In this document: positions 14,072 through 21,535 of the stretch, piece by piece
How the letters are laid out: each line of letters starts with the position of its first letter
How positions within the stretch are numbered: position 1 is the first letter of the stretch
Assembly (NCBI GenBank): GCA_023228445.1
Contig: JALOBD010000006.1
Location: forward strand, 1 to 30,998
Direction of reading: 5' to 3'
From: Sphaerochaeta sp.
GTDB lineage: Bacteria; Spirochaetota; Spirochaetia; Sphaerochaetales; Sphaerochaetaceae
DNA: 30,998 bases
Made by a program: the position numbers and the translations under genes
The notes under the pieces: model-generated
The model's input: only the letters and a program-made list of their open reading frames with translations
What the model was told of the DNA's origin: nothing
The model's database searches: none

Positions 14072-15073
14072 ATGGAGTACAATGCACTCTTCATCGAAAA
14101 ACCAGGACAAGCCAAGATCAAACAAATTTCCCAGACGCCGCTCTCGGCGCATGAGGTACGGATCAAGGTCATGGCCTCCGGCATCTGCGGCACCGACATC
14201 CACATCTACCGGGGGGAATACCTCGGCGGCTATCCGATCGTACCGGGCCATGAGTTCGCTGGCATCGTAGAGGAGATCGGAAGTGCGGTTACCCGATTCT
14301 CCGTTGGCGACCACGTAGCCATTGAACCGAACATCAGTTGTGACAACTGCGATCCATGTTTGGGAAACCGACAGAACTTCTGTGACAATTGGAACGGCAT
14401 CGGCGTCACGCTCCCGGGAGGGATGGCTCAGTATGCCACTGCACCCGAGAAGGCGGTCTTCTCCATCGAAGGCCTCTCCTTCCAGGCAGGTTCGTTTGTA
14501 GAGCCCCTCTCCTGCGTGCTCCACGGCATCGAGCGCACCCACATCCGGTGCTCCGACAGAATCCTCATCCTCGGGGCCGGCCCCATCGGGATCCTGCTCC
14601 TCCAGGCCGCCTTGCTCCAGGGGGCGAGCCATATAACCCAGATCGACTTGAATGAGAAACGCTTGGAGCTTGCCCGCCACCACGGCGCGGCAGCCATCCA
14701 TCGCAGCCTCGAACCGTTGCAGCCTGACCATTATGACGTCGTCATCGATGCCACCGGCTCAACACAGCTGATGGAGCAGACCCTGCGGTTCGTCAGAAAA
14801 GGGGGTACGATCCTCCTCTTCGGTGTGCCGAAACGGGATGCTGTGCTGAGCCTCGACGCCTTCACAATCTTCGAGAAGGGCGTCACCATGCTCTCCAGCT
14901 ATACCAGTGTCCGCAACTCGATCCAAGCGGTACGGTTGTTGCAATCCAAACGGATCGACGTCGAACGCTTGGTCTCACACGTGCTGCCGCTCGGGGAGTT
15001 CGAACGGGGCGTCGCGTTGCTGGAGACCGGCAGTGAAGGGGTGCTCAAGGTCCTCATCAACCCGTGGACCTGA
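14072..15073 (+). CDS. Zinc-dependent medium-chain dehydrogenase (sorbitol/polyol dehydrogenase-like)
   Basis: The 333-residue enzyme belongs to the zinc alcohol/polyol dehydrogenase family. The catalytic zinc ligands Cys39 (GICGTD), His60-Glu61 (GHEFAG) and Glu144 are present. The structural zinc site is complete (Cys90, Cys93, Cys96, Cys104 in SCDNCDPCLGNRQNFC). The Rossmann motif LGAGPIG lies at 167-173, with Asp192 at the end of the second strand favouring NAD over NADP. The family oxidises secondary alcohols of polyols such as sorbitol, xylitol, galactitol or threonine-like compounds. AAGGAG lies nine bases before the ATG; the longer upstream frame overlaps the kinase gene. It is slightly shorter than typical sorbitol dehydrogenases (about 345-355) but has no obvious missing element. 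Confidence 0.87.
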   Translation: MEYNALFIEKPGQAKIKQISQTPLSAHEVRIKVMASGICGTDIHIYRGEYLGGYPIVPGHEFAGIVEEIGSAVTRFSVGDHVAIEPNISCDNCDPCLGNRQNFCDNWNGIGVTLPGGMAQYATAPEKAVFSIEGLSFQAGSFVEPLSCVLHGIERTHIRCSDRILILGAGPIGILLLQAALLQGASHITQIDLNEKRLELARHHGAAAIHRSLEPLQPDHYDVVIDATGSTQLMEQTLRFVRKGGTILLFGVPKRDAVLSLDAFTIFEKGVTMLSSYTSVRNSIQAVRLLQSKRIDVERLVSHVLPLGEFERGVALLETGSEGVLKVLINPWT

Positions 15074-15099
15074 GATTATGAGATAAGAAGGGGAACGTC

Positions 15100-15888
15100 A
15101 TGGACAAGAGAAGGTTCGAAGGAAAGAGCGTCATCATCACAGGAGGAGGCGGTGACATCGGCCTCGCAACGGCAAAGTATCTGGCACAAGAGGGGGCTCG
15201 CGTCGCGTTGGTGGACATCCAACGCCTCGATGAGGCAAGAGAGGCGGTCGCTCACTTCGGTGGGCCGGTATACACATACCGGTGCGATGTCACCGATTAT
15301 TTGGCAGTCACCGAGATGGTCACCTCGGCGGTCAAAGACCTCGGTCGAATTGACCTGTTGTTCAACAATGCCGGGATCCAAGGGGAGTTTGCCAAGGTTC
15401 ACACCTACCCCGTTGAGGATTTCGCCACCGTGATCCAGGTCAACCTCATCGGCGCGTTCCATGTCTTGAGGGCGGTCTCGGCCCATATGGTCGAGCACGG
15501 TGGCGGGGCAATCGTGAATACCGCAAGCATGGCAGGGGTGGCAGGACCGGTGAACATGGCCGCCTACGGAGCCTCAAAAGCCGCCATCATCGGCTTGACC
15601 TGGACCGCTGCCAAGGATCTTGCCCCCTATGGGGTACGTGTCAATGCAATATCGCCGGGGTTCATGGGACCAGGCTTCATGTGGGACCGACAGGTCGACC
15701 TGCAAGCGGCTGCAGACTCCCAATACTACGACCGCGACCGTGAGGTGGTTGCCCGGCAGATGGTCGGCGAAGTGCCGATGCGCCGGTATGGGGCCATCGA
15801 GGAGATACCGCCGACGGTAGCATACCTGCTCAGCGATGAGTCGAGTTACAGCACCGGCATCAATATTAAACTATCAGGAGGGATCTGA
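15100..15888 (+). CDS. Short-chain dehydrogenase/reductase 1
   Basis: The 262-residue classical SDR has the cofactor motif TGGGGDIG (14-21), acidic Asp39 after the second strand (NAD preference), NNAG (89-92) and the catalytic triad Ser143, Tyr156, Lys160 (YGASK). An extended segment, SPGFMGPGFMWDRQVDLQAAADSQYYDRDREV (about 185-216), covers the substrate site and includes an insertion seen in some sugar and polyol dehydrogenases (xylitol- or galactitol-type). It ends LSGGI. Its likely job is an alcohol-ketone interconversion of the imported polyol. It begins 26 bases after the zinc dehydrogenase stop, with AAGGGG before the ATG, and its TGA touches the leader of the next gene. Confidence 0.85.
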   Translation: MDKRRFEGKSVIITGGGGDIGLATAKYLAQEGARVALVDIQRLDEAREAVAHFGGPVYTYRCDVTDYLAVTEMVTSAVKDLGRIDLLFNNAGIQGEFAKVHTYPVEDFATVIQVNLIGAFHVLRAVSAHMVEHGGGAIVNTASMAGVAGPVNMAAYGASKAAIIGLTWTAAKDLAPYGVRVNAISPGFMGPGFMWDRQVDLQAAADSQYYDRDREVVARQMVGEVPMRRYGAIEEIPPTVAYLLSDESSYSTGINIKLSGGI

Positions 15889-15902
15889 TGAGGAGGAGCG
15901 CA

Positions 15903-16676
15903 ATGAACAGGTTCAGTTTGGAAGGCAGGACCGCATTGGTCACCGGTGGAGCGCAAGGCATCGGGAAGGCGTTCTGCGAAGCCCTCGGCCAAGCGGGCGC
16001 GAAGGTGGCTGTTGTGGATATCAATGGGACAATGGCCGAAGAGACAGCCCATGAATTGGCCACAGCAGGCATTGAATCGATGGCCATCAAAACGGACGTC
16101 ACCAACGAAGATGACGTGAAAGCGATGGTCAGCACCGTCACCAAGGCGTGGGGGACGCTCACCATCGCAGTCAACAATGCAGGCATGGGAATGTGGCGTG
16201 ATGGCCTGTCGATGAGCTTTGAGGATTGGCGAAAGATCATGTCGTTGAATCTCGATGCCGTCTTCCTCTGCATGCAGAGCGAGGCCCGAGTCATGGGCGA
16301 ACAGGGGTATGGTAAGATCATCAATACGGCTTCGATGTCCGCCCACATCTCCAATACCCCACAAAACCAGTGTGCCTACAACGCATCCAAAGCCGGGGTT
16401 CTCCACCTGACGCGAAGCCTTGGCGCTGAATGGGCTCCCCTCGGTATCAGGGTAAACAGCATCAGCCCGGGTTATACACAGACAGAGCTGGTGGACAAGC
16501 TGCTGGAAACCCCCGAAGGCAAGACCATGCTTCCTCGCTGGTTGGAGCGCATACCGATGAATCGGATGGCCCTCACCGAGGACCTGAAAGGAGCGGTCGT
16601 CTACCTCGCCTCACCCTCAAGCGACTACATGACGGGAACCGACCTCCTCATCGATGGTGGGTATTGCGCCTGGTAG
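15903..16676 (+). CDS. Short-chain dehydrogenase/reductase 2 (polyol/arabinitol dehydrogenase-like)
   Basis: The 257-residue SDR has TGGAQGIG (14-21), Asp39, NNAG (91-94), Ser144, Tyr159 and Lys163 (YNASK), and the C-terminal LLIDGGYCAW typical of mannitol/arabinitol- and sorbose-type dehydrogenases. I set the start at 15903 rather than the in-frame ATG at 15888. The AGGAGG at 15891-15896 would serve the later ATG, and the earlier one has nothing upstream but the preceding coding end. It shares only the fold motifs with the SDR encoded just before, so the pair are not a recent duplication. The two may act on different carbons or sequential steps. It is the last gene of the operon. Confidence 0.85.
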   Translation: MNRFSLEGRTALVTGGAQGIGKAFCEALGQAGAKVAVVDINGTMAEETAHELATAGIESMAIKTDVTNEDDVKAMVSTVTKAWGTLTIAVNNAGMGMWRDGLSMSFEDWRKIMSLNLDAVFLCMQSEARVMGEQGYGKIINTASMSAHISNTPQNQCAYNASKAGVLHLTRSLGAEWAPLGIRVNSISPGYTQTELVDKLLETPEGKTMLPRWLERIPMNRMALTEDLKGAVVYLASPSSDYMTGTDLLIDGGYCAW

Positions 16677-16679
16677 CCG

Positions 16680-16716
16680 ATGGCCGGGGGATTTGGATCC
16701 CCGATCCCCCGGCCAT
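16680..16716 (+). terminator. Long hairpin at the end of the polyol operon
   Basis: Perfect inverted repeat of 13 bases with arms TGGCCGGGGGAT (16681-16692) and ATCCCCCGGCCA (16704-16715), extended by one A-T pair, and an 11-base loop. It begins right after the last stop codon. No T-tract follows, so it may work as a 3' end stabiliser or Rho-assisted terminator. Confidence 0.55.
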
Positions 16717-16787
16717 GGCCGTGGGCAGCACCGCCGCTGAGATGCTCGTTTTGCCGGTGAAGCCCGCAGGCAGCGATCGGACCATCA

Positions 16788-16816
16788 TTGACAACCGCAT
16801 ACGCTCCCCCTACTAT
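16788..16816 (+). promoter_or_regulatory. Sigma-70 type promoter of the YhcH-RidA pair
   Basis: Perfect -35 TTGACA (16788-16793), a 17-base spacer and -10 TACTAT (16811-16816). The leader that follows contains CCATAC-AGC-GTATGG (about 16827-16841), a small hairpin that could modulate translation of the next gene. Confidence 0.7.
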
Positions 16817-16865
16817 GGAGCCAACACCCATACAGCGTATGGTGTACTATTTGGGAGGTGGGATT

Positions 16866-17315
16866 ATGGTAGTTGATCATATTTCCAATTGTGAGATGTA
16901 TTATGTGTTCGGGGAGCGCTTCAAGCAGGCGTTCGAATTTCTCAAGGCCAATGATATCCGGAAGATGGAGCTCGGGCGCCACGATATCGATGGTGACAAC
17001 GTCTTCATCCTGGTACAGGAGTATACGTCAAAGACCATTGACAACTGCGGGTTGGAGACCCACAAGCTCTATGCCGATGTCCACTACGTAGCCGAGGGGT
17101 TCGAGTATCTAGGGTACGACCATATCTCCCGGTGCACAGAAACCATCCCCTACGACCCCGTCCCCGATGCGTCGTTCTACGAGAAGGAGTGCCAGTACGT
17201 ACTGCTTCAGCAGGATGATATCGCCATCGTGTTCCCCCAGGATGCCCATATGCCACAGAAGCGGGCGCTTGTCGGCGTTCCTGTACGCAAGGCGTGCATC
17301 AAGGTCCTGTTGTAG
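16866..17315 (+). CDS. YhcH/YjgK/YiaL family protein (DUF386)
   Basis: The 149-residue product has the hallmarks of the YhcH/YjgK/YiaL/EbgC family: an opening MVVDHISNCEMY, a central THKLYADVHYVAEGFEYLGY motif (equivalent to the H-x-x-Y-x-D-x-x-Y-v-v-e-G signature) and a late FPQDAHMPQ metal-type motif. The family folds as a cupin-like beta-barrel. Members are encoded with sialic acid, 2,3-diketogulonate and galactoside operons and are thought to be sugar epimerases or anomerases, although most functions are unproven. I chose the ATG at 16866 because GGGAGG precedes it and the longer frame would begin at the -35 box. It is followed after 12 bases by a RidA-type gene. Confidence 0.82.
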   Translation: MVVDHISNCEMYYVFGERFKQAFEFLKANDIRKMELGRHDIDGDNVFILVQEYTSKTIDNCGLETHKLYADVHYVAEGFEYLGYDHISRCTETIPYDPVPDASFYEKECQYVLLQQDDIAIVFPQDAHMPQKRALVGVPVRKACIKVLL

Positions 17316-17327
17316 GAGGAGGGAGGC

Positions 17328-17699
17328 ATGGCCAAACGAATCATCATCAATGCCGAGAAGGGGTCGCTCTTCTCCCCGGCTATCCGGGTCGGCGACCTGG
17401 TCTTCACGAGGGGAATCATTGGTACGGATGCCAATGGAAATCTTGCTCCTGATATCCGGGGACAGGCACGAAACTGCATGGAGAGTTTGAAGCAGCTGCT
17501 CGAGGATGCAGGCACGACGATCGAGAATTCGGTCAAGGTGTTGGCCTTTGTCCTGGATCTCAAGGATCGGGATGTCTTCAACGAAGTCTACCGTGAATAC
17601 TTCCACAGTGACGCGCCGGCCCGCTCCTGCGTGGCGGTATCAGACATGGGTGAAGGGGTGCTGCTCGAGCTTGAGTGCATCGCCTGCATGCCTGATTGA
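17328..17699 (+). CDS. RidA (YjgF/YER057c/UK114) family protein
   Basis: The 123-residue RidA-type protein shows the family ending APARSCVAVSDMGEGVLLELECIACMPD, in which Arg99 matches the substrate-carboxylate arginine of RidA and the ELE stretch carries the conserved Glu. RidA hydrolyses reactive enamine/imine intermediates made by PLP enzymes, releasing ketoacid and ammonia. Other subfamilies act on different imines or uracil products, and this copy may be one of those: the N-terminus (NAEKGSLFSPAIRVGDLVFTRGIIG) deviates from the usual YSQA form. AGGAGGGAGG lies before the ATG. It shares a transcript with the YhcH-like gene and ends at a strong terminator. Imine-producing flavoenzymes are encoded about 7 kb downstream, which may be a functional link. 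Confidence 0.85.
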   Translation: MAKRIIINAEKGSLFSPAIRVGDLVFTRGIIGTDANGNLAPDIRGQARNCMESLKQLLEDAGTTIENSVKVLAFVLDLKDRDVFNEVYREYFHSDAPARSCVAVSDMGEGVLLELECIACMPD

Positions 17700-17711
17700 A
17701 TCGACTCTGCA

Positions 17712-17748
17712 CGAGAGGGACCGCTCGGTCCCTCTCGCTTTGTTTCTC
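17712..17748 (+). terminator. Rho-independent terminator after the RidA gene
   Basis: Perfect 11-base stem CGAGAGGGACC-GCTC-GGTCCCTCTCG followed by CTTTGTTTCTC. It is among the clearest intrinsic terminators in the window. Confidence 0.85.
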
Positions 17749-17994
17749 CAGGGTGAGCGTCATCATCGCCTTGAATTCAGAGCCCTGCACCCCAATCTCT
17801 CCGTTTGTACCCTCGTGGTGTCTTGCTCACGCCCAGACCACTTCATAAAACGGTAATCTGCCACACGGCTGGAATTCCCGCTCTCTTGCACCAGAAGCCC
17901 CCCTTCGTCGAGGCTGGGGACAGGAGGCAGTGAGGAGGCTGTCACCGATCCACGCTACCTGAGGAGAAGAGAAGCAGGTGAAGGGCAACGATGG

Positions 17995-18756
17995 TCAAAG
18001 CGGGGGCGCGGTCCGTAGCTGCTGCGGCGAGACGGCCCGGATGGCTGCCCGTGCTACGATTGCGGTGGGGTCGAAGAGCGGGACGGCCAGCTCACCGTCG
18101 TGAAGGACCAAGGGTAGCTCGGTACAGCCGAGGATGATCGCCTCGGCCCCCTCTTCGATGAGCAGCTTCGCCTGGGCCTTGACCACCGCCTTCGAGAGCG
18201 CGGTGGGCGGGGCGACCGCCTTGATACCGTACTGCTGGTCGTAGATGGCCTGGTGGACCGCCTCCCTACCCCGTTGGTCGGGCTCGATCAGGGTGTAGGA
18301 ACGCTCGCCTTCGAAGTGGGTGCGGTAGACACCGACGGTGTGGGTACCGAGGGTGGCCAACAGGCCGATTCTTGCACCCTTTGGAAAACGCTGCTTGATG
18401 GATGTAATCGTCTCGGCGATCATATTGAGCAACAGGACCTTCGGCCACTTCTTCTTTGCCACCCTGGCCACCTCATCGTAGATTTGTGGGGCGTGGGCGG
18501 TATTGCAGGGGATGACGATGACATCGCTGCCGATGAGCGCCAGCTTGTCAAGGCAGGCAACGAGCCCGGCTGCCGGGTTCTCTCCGCCATTGAGCAAGTA
18601 GGCGGTGCGATCGCCGATGATCGCCGGTGTCGAGGTCAGATAGAGATCGATGTGCTCCTGGTCACGAGAGGCGATGGTGTTGTCGAAGACCTTCTTGACC
18701 AAATCGATGCCTGCATAGGGCCCTACTCCACCGATGACGCCGATTGCCCTTCCCAT
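17995..18756 (-). CDS. Aspartate/glutamate racemase family protein
   Basis: The 253-residue protein is a cofactor-independent Asp/Glu racemase-type enzyme. The opening IGVIGGVGPYAGIDLVKK is the aspartate racemase signature. The two catalytic cysteines are Cys84 in VIPCNTAH and Cys211 in ILGCTELPL, which take the alpha-proton from opposite faces. TSTPAIIGDRTAYLL and the following Asn-Gly region fit the substrate loop. The ATG at 18756 has GGGAGG before it; the longer frame lacks one. Likely substrate is aspartate, less surely glutamate or another acidic amino acid. It is divergently transcribed from a PH-domain gene and sits 0.5 kb from an acidic amino acid/dicarboxylate symporter, so D-amino acid metabolism is a fair inference. 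Confidence 0.85.
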   Translation of the reverse strand: MGRAIGVIGGVGPYAGIDLVKKVFDNTIASRDQEHIDLYLTSTPAIIGDRTAYLLNGGENPAAGLVACLDKLALIGSDVIVIPCNTAHAPQIYDEVARVAKKKWPKVLLLNMIAETITSIKQRFPKGARIGLLATLGTHTVGVYRTHFEGERSYTLIEPDQRGREAVHQAIYDQQYGIKAVAPPTALSKAVVKAQAKLLIEEGAEAIILGCTELPLVLHDGELAVPLFDPTAIVARAAIRAVSPQQLRTAPPL

Positions 18757-18779
18757 CTTGCACCTCCCGTTCTGTCCAG

Positions 18780-18785
18780 TATACA
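18780..18785 (-). promoter_or_regulatory. Candidate -10 of the racemase gene
   Basis: On the minus strand TATACT stands about 24 bases before the ATG at 18756, with TGTACT at 17 bases as a weak -35. A ribosome-binding site follows correctly. Confidence 0.4.
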
Positions 18786-18836
18786 CCCGCAAAGAAAACA
18801 GTACAGAGAATTCGGATGGTATGGTACGATGAGCAT

Positions 18837-19229
18837 ATGCAGACCACCACAAGACAGGATATCCGGCGACGAATGCAGGAACTCTACGTCTACGACCTCT
18901 ATGGGTTTCGCCCGGAGATCAAGGCGCTTGCCTCAATCGTCTACCCCTACGAGACGATCAACTGCTTTGCTACCGGCATCAACGACGGATTGCGGCGCCT
19001 GGTGGTGGTCACCGGCTACCGCATCATCATTGTCGCCCGTCGCCTCATCGGTGGGGGTGAAGTAACCGTCATCCCCCGCAGCGAGGTCACTTCCCACTCA
19101 TTCGAGAAGCGATGGTTCACCAGCTCGATCGAGTTTGAGAGTGAGCAGGGCCACTTCCTCTTTCGCAACGTCTCGCGTCGGGTCCTCGAACTCTTCGACT
19201 GGGCGATGGAACAACCGATCGCCCGGTAA
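18837..19229 (+). CDS. Small bacterial PH-like domain protein
   Basis: The 130-residue cytoplasmic protein opens with a short helical part (TTRQDIRRRMQELY, about 3-16). It then has a single domain with the strand pattern of bacterial pleckstrin-homology-like proteins (bPH/SHOCT-associated): YETINCFATGIND, RLVVVTGYRIIIVAR, GEVTVIPRSEVTSHSFEKRW, SSIEFESEQGHFLFRNVSRR, closing with the helix VLELFDWAMEQ. Such domains often bind membranes or proteins; no enzyme motif is present. The start at 18837 is chosen because the domain begins after it and a -10-like TACGAT lies shortly upstream. Upstream codons overlap the divergent racemase gene. No good ribosome-binding site is seen (GATGAGC). It converges on the symporter gene, with a shared hairpin between them. 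Function unknown. Confidence 0.6.
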   Translation: MQTTTRQDIRRRMQELYVYDLYGFRPEIKALASIVYPYETINCFATGINDGLRRLVVVTGYRIIIVARRLIGGGEVTVIPRSEVTSHSFEKRWFTSSIEFESEQGHFLFRNVSRRVLELFDWAMEQPIAR

Positions 19230-19251
19230 AAAAGGAGGCCCGAAGGCCTCC
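19228..19251 (-). terminator. Rho-independent terminator of the symporter gene
   Basis: On the minus strand GGAGGCC-TTCG-GGCCTCC followed by TTTTTT: a 7-base stem, a stable UUCG loop and six Ts, 25 bases after the symporter stop. The T-run is formed by the A-run that begins at the stop codon of the convergent PH-domain gene. Confidence 0.85.
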
Positions 19252-19275
19252 CGATCAGATCAGCGATGATCTTTC

Positions 19276-20574
19276 TCACTCCCATTTCTTCACGTCCAGA
19301 TAGCCCATCTGCTTGCTGACCACAGCAGTACAGGTGAGGTCTCCCGTGACGTTGAGGGCGGTCCGACCCATGTCGAGGATCGCGTCGATGCCAAGGATCA
19401 TCGCATAGGCGCCGGCTACTGCGGTTCCCGCAACAACGGGAAGTCCGACCGACTCGAGGACCATCAAGAGCATGATCGCCCCGGCTCCGGGAACCCCGGC
19501 CGTTCCAATCGATGCCAGCGTCGCAGTGACGATGATGAGCAGCATCTGACCAATGGTAAAGTTGTGTCCGGTGACCGTCAAGGCGATGAAGATCGCACAC
19601 ACACCCTGGTAGATGGCCGTTCCATCCATGTTGATGGTTGCACCGAGCGGCAGCGAGAAGGCGTAGATGTCCCGGGGGATGCCCAGGCCTTCGGCGGCCT
19701 CCATCGTGACCGGCAGCGTGCCGTTGGAGGAGCGGGTGACAAAGGCGGTGATGAAGGGGTCCTTCGCTTCGCGGAAGAAGGTTTTGATCTTCAGCTTGAA
19801 GAGTTTGAGCATGCCGCCATAGACCAGTACGACGTGCAGCGCATACCCGATAAAGCAGGCCAAGGTGACCATGCCCAGCGCACCGGCGACCTTCGCGCCC
19901 TGTTTGGCGAAGACGTCGGCTACGAGAGCCAATACCCCGATGGGGGCGTACTGCATGATACCGGTGACCATGCGCATCATGACCTCGGCTGTCGCATCGC
20001 AGAACTCAAAGAGCGTCTCGCCAGCCTTCTTCAACCGCTCGTCGCTGCTGATCCTCAGATACGAGAGACCGACACCGAAGACAATCGAGAAGAAGATCAC
20101 CGGCAGAATCGTCTCGTTGACGACTGCCTGGGCGAAGCTGGTGGGGATGATCGCCAAGAGGACTGCACTGACCTTCTGAGTCGCAGCAGCCTTACCCGCT
20201 GCGTCGGCGATGGCAAGCGTCTCCATCGCTGCACTCGGGCGGAAGATCGAACCCATCAAGAGGCCGATGATGACCGCAAGTGCACTGGTCACCAGGTAGA
20301 AGACAACGATCCTGATCCCAGCCTTACCCAATGTCGCCGGGGAAATCGAGGAGGCACCGACGATCAACGTGGAGAGGATGATCGGCATCATGATCATCTT
20401 CAAGAGCCTGACGAAGAGATCTCCCAGTGGTGCGATCCACAGAATTTTCTCCTGGAAGATGATACCCAATAGTGCACCGAGGACAAGTCCGATAAGAATA
20501 CGGTACAACAAGTTAAAATTGAAGTACCATCCGAGCCAACCCTTTTTGACAGGGGCTTTCTTTCCTTCAGCCAT
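19276..20574 (-). CDS. Dicarboxylate/amino acid:cation symporter (DAACS, GltP/DctA-like)
   Basis: The 432-residue membrane protein belongs to the glutamate/aspartate and C4-dicarboxylate symporter family (SLC1-like, elevator mechanism, driven by Na+ or H+). Hydrophobic segments run along the whole length. The two re-entrant hairpin signatures are present: TRSSNGTLPVTMEAA (about 280-294, serine-rich motif) and PLGATINMDGTAIYQG (309-324, the NMDG motif for cation and substrate). The late segment GVPGAGAIMLLMVL and the helix 8 aspartate region SVGLPVVAGTAVAGAYAMILGIDAILDMGRTALNVTGD complete the site. The ATG at 20574 is chosen because AAGGAGAAAGAA precedes it; two earlier in-frame ATGs have no such site. 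Likely substrates are aspartate, glutamate or a dicarboxylate. Confidence 0.9.
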   Translation of the reverse strand: MAEGKKAPVKKGWLGWYFNFNLLYRILIGLVLGALLGIIFQEKILWIAPLGDLFVRLLKMIMMPIILSTLIVGASSISPATLGKAGIRIVVFYLVTSALAVIIGLLMGSIFRPSAAMETLAIADAAGKAAATQKVSAVLLAIIPTSFAQAVVNETILPVIFFSIVFGVGLSYLRISSDERLKKAGETLFEFCDATAEVMMRMVTGIMQYAPIGVLALVADVFAKQGAKVAGALGMVTLACFIGYALHVVLVYGGMLKLFKLKIKTFFREAKDPFITAFVTRSSNGTLPVTMEAAEGLGIPRDIYAFSLPLGATINMDGTAIYQGVCAIFIALTVTGHNFTIGQMLLIIVTATLASIGTAGVPGAGAIMLLMVLESVGLPVVAGTAVAGAYAMILGIDAILDMGRTALNVTGDLTCTAVVSKQMGYLDVKKWE

Positions 20575-20768
20575 TTCTTTCTCCTTTTTTTTATAGCTCA
20601 TGATTGATTGCGTAGGGGCTGTGGGCACACCCCTCCCTTCCACTCTATTCCAAACTGACCAAAAGTCAATGAAAATACTGTTCCATGTGGCCATGGAGCG
20701 AAGAAATGGTCACAATTATCGCTGACAGCAACGAAGTGAGTGATTATCTCGGGGATCGGTGAGTGTGC
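20575..20768. other. Intergenic leader of the symporter gene
   Basis: Short gap of 194 bases. On the minus strand there is a TTGACT near 20673 followed by TAGAGT at a non-ideal 15-base spacing. This is a possible promoter for the symporter, but I would not rely on it. No terminator with a T-tract was found for the short dapB gene that ends at 20769. Confidence 0.3.
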
Positions 20769-21533
20769 TTACCCCCGCTGGGAGGAGGCAAAAAGGTCTG
20801 CAAGCACCTCCTCGAATGAGCAAAAACCGGTGTGCCCCTCCTTCAACCACTGCGCCGCCTGCAATGCCCCGGCAAGATGCCCCTCCCGAGAGCGCGATGC
20901 GTGGCGCAGCGTGATGGTATCGGCAGGGCTGTCGAAGGTGACGGTATGCTCGCCTGCAGTATATCCGCCGCGCACCGAGCTGACGTGAATCTCCTCGGCA
21001 GAGCGCCTGCGGTCAAGGCGTGCGCTCTGTGGTGTGGTCTTGCCGTCAAGCTCCTCAATGAGGATCGAGGCGAGGGTGGACGCCGTACCGCTCGGGCTGT
21101 CCGCCTTCTTGGCGTGGAACCACTCGTTGACCAGCACATCGTAGTCGTCGAAGCGGTTGAAGAGCTCGGCTGCCCGACGCACAATGAGGTAGAAGAGTTG
21201 CACCCCGATGGCGTAGTTGCCCGACCAGATGATCGGAGCATCGGCGTAGGTTGCCTTCAGTTCAGGGAGGCGGTCGTACCAGCCGGTGGTAGCCACCACG
21301 GCTGGTGTCCTGGTCTGTGCGTAGAGGGCAATGCGCTCCTCGATGCCTTGGGCGGCGCTGAATTCGATGGCGACATCGCACCCCTCGAGGGCCGATGCGT
21401 CGAGCCCTTTGTGGGTCACCCGCCTCTCTGCTGAATGGGGATCGATGATTGCGGTGACGGTGTGTCCCTTCCCTTCTGCGTAGGGGAGGAGCGCGTGCCC
21501 CATGGTTCCGTATCCGACAATGGCAATCTTCAT
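20769..21533 (-). CDS. DapB-like reductase, short form, with altered catalytic motif
   Basis: The 254-residue protein has the two-domain dihydrodipicolinate (HTPA) reductase plan. The NAD(P) motif is VGYGTMGH (6-13), AIEFSAAQ and VVATTGWYDRL mark the dinucleotide domain, SGNYAIGVQLF the hinge, and VLVNEWFHAKKADSPSGTAS (about 133-152) the substrate loop. It resembles the short DapB form that begins MKIAIVGYGKMG. In standard DapB the loop reads E-x-HH-x-x-K-x-DAPSGTA, and the first His is the proposed proton donor. Here the first His is Phe139; the second His140, Lys143 and the PSGTA loop are kept. So it may reduce a different imine or have low activity. CAGGAG precedes the ATG at 21533, two bases after the regulator stop. 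A second, more canonical DapB is encoded at 23413. Confidence 0.72.
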   Translation of the reverse strand: MKIAIVGYGTMGHALLPYAEGKGHTVTAIIDPHSAERRVTHKGLDASALEGCDVAIEFSAAQGIEERIALYAQTRTPAVVATTGWYDRLPELKATYADAPIIWSGNYAIGVQLFYLIVRRAAELFNRFDDYDVLVNEWFHAKKADSPSGTASTLASILIEELDGKTTPQSARLDRRRSAEEIHVSSVRGGYTAGEHTVTFDSPADTITLRHASRSREGHLAGALQAAQWLKEGHTGFCSFEEVLADLFASSQRG

Positions 21534-21535
21534 GG

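Noticed and set aside
15888..15902. ATG at 15888 as the start of the second SDR
   Set aside because: The AGGAGG lies after it and is correctly spaced for the ATG at 15903; the extra residues (MRRSA) are not part of the SDR pattern.
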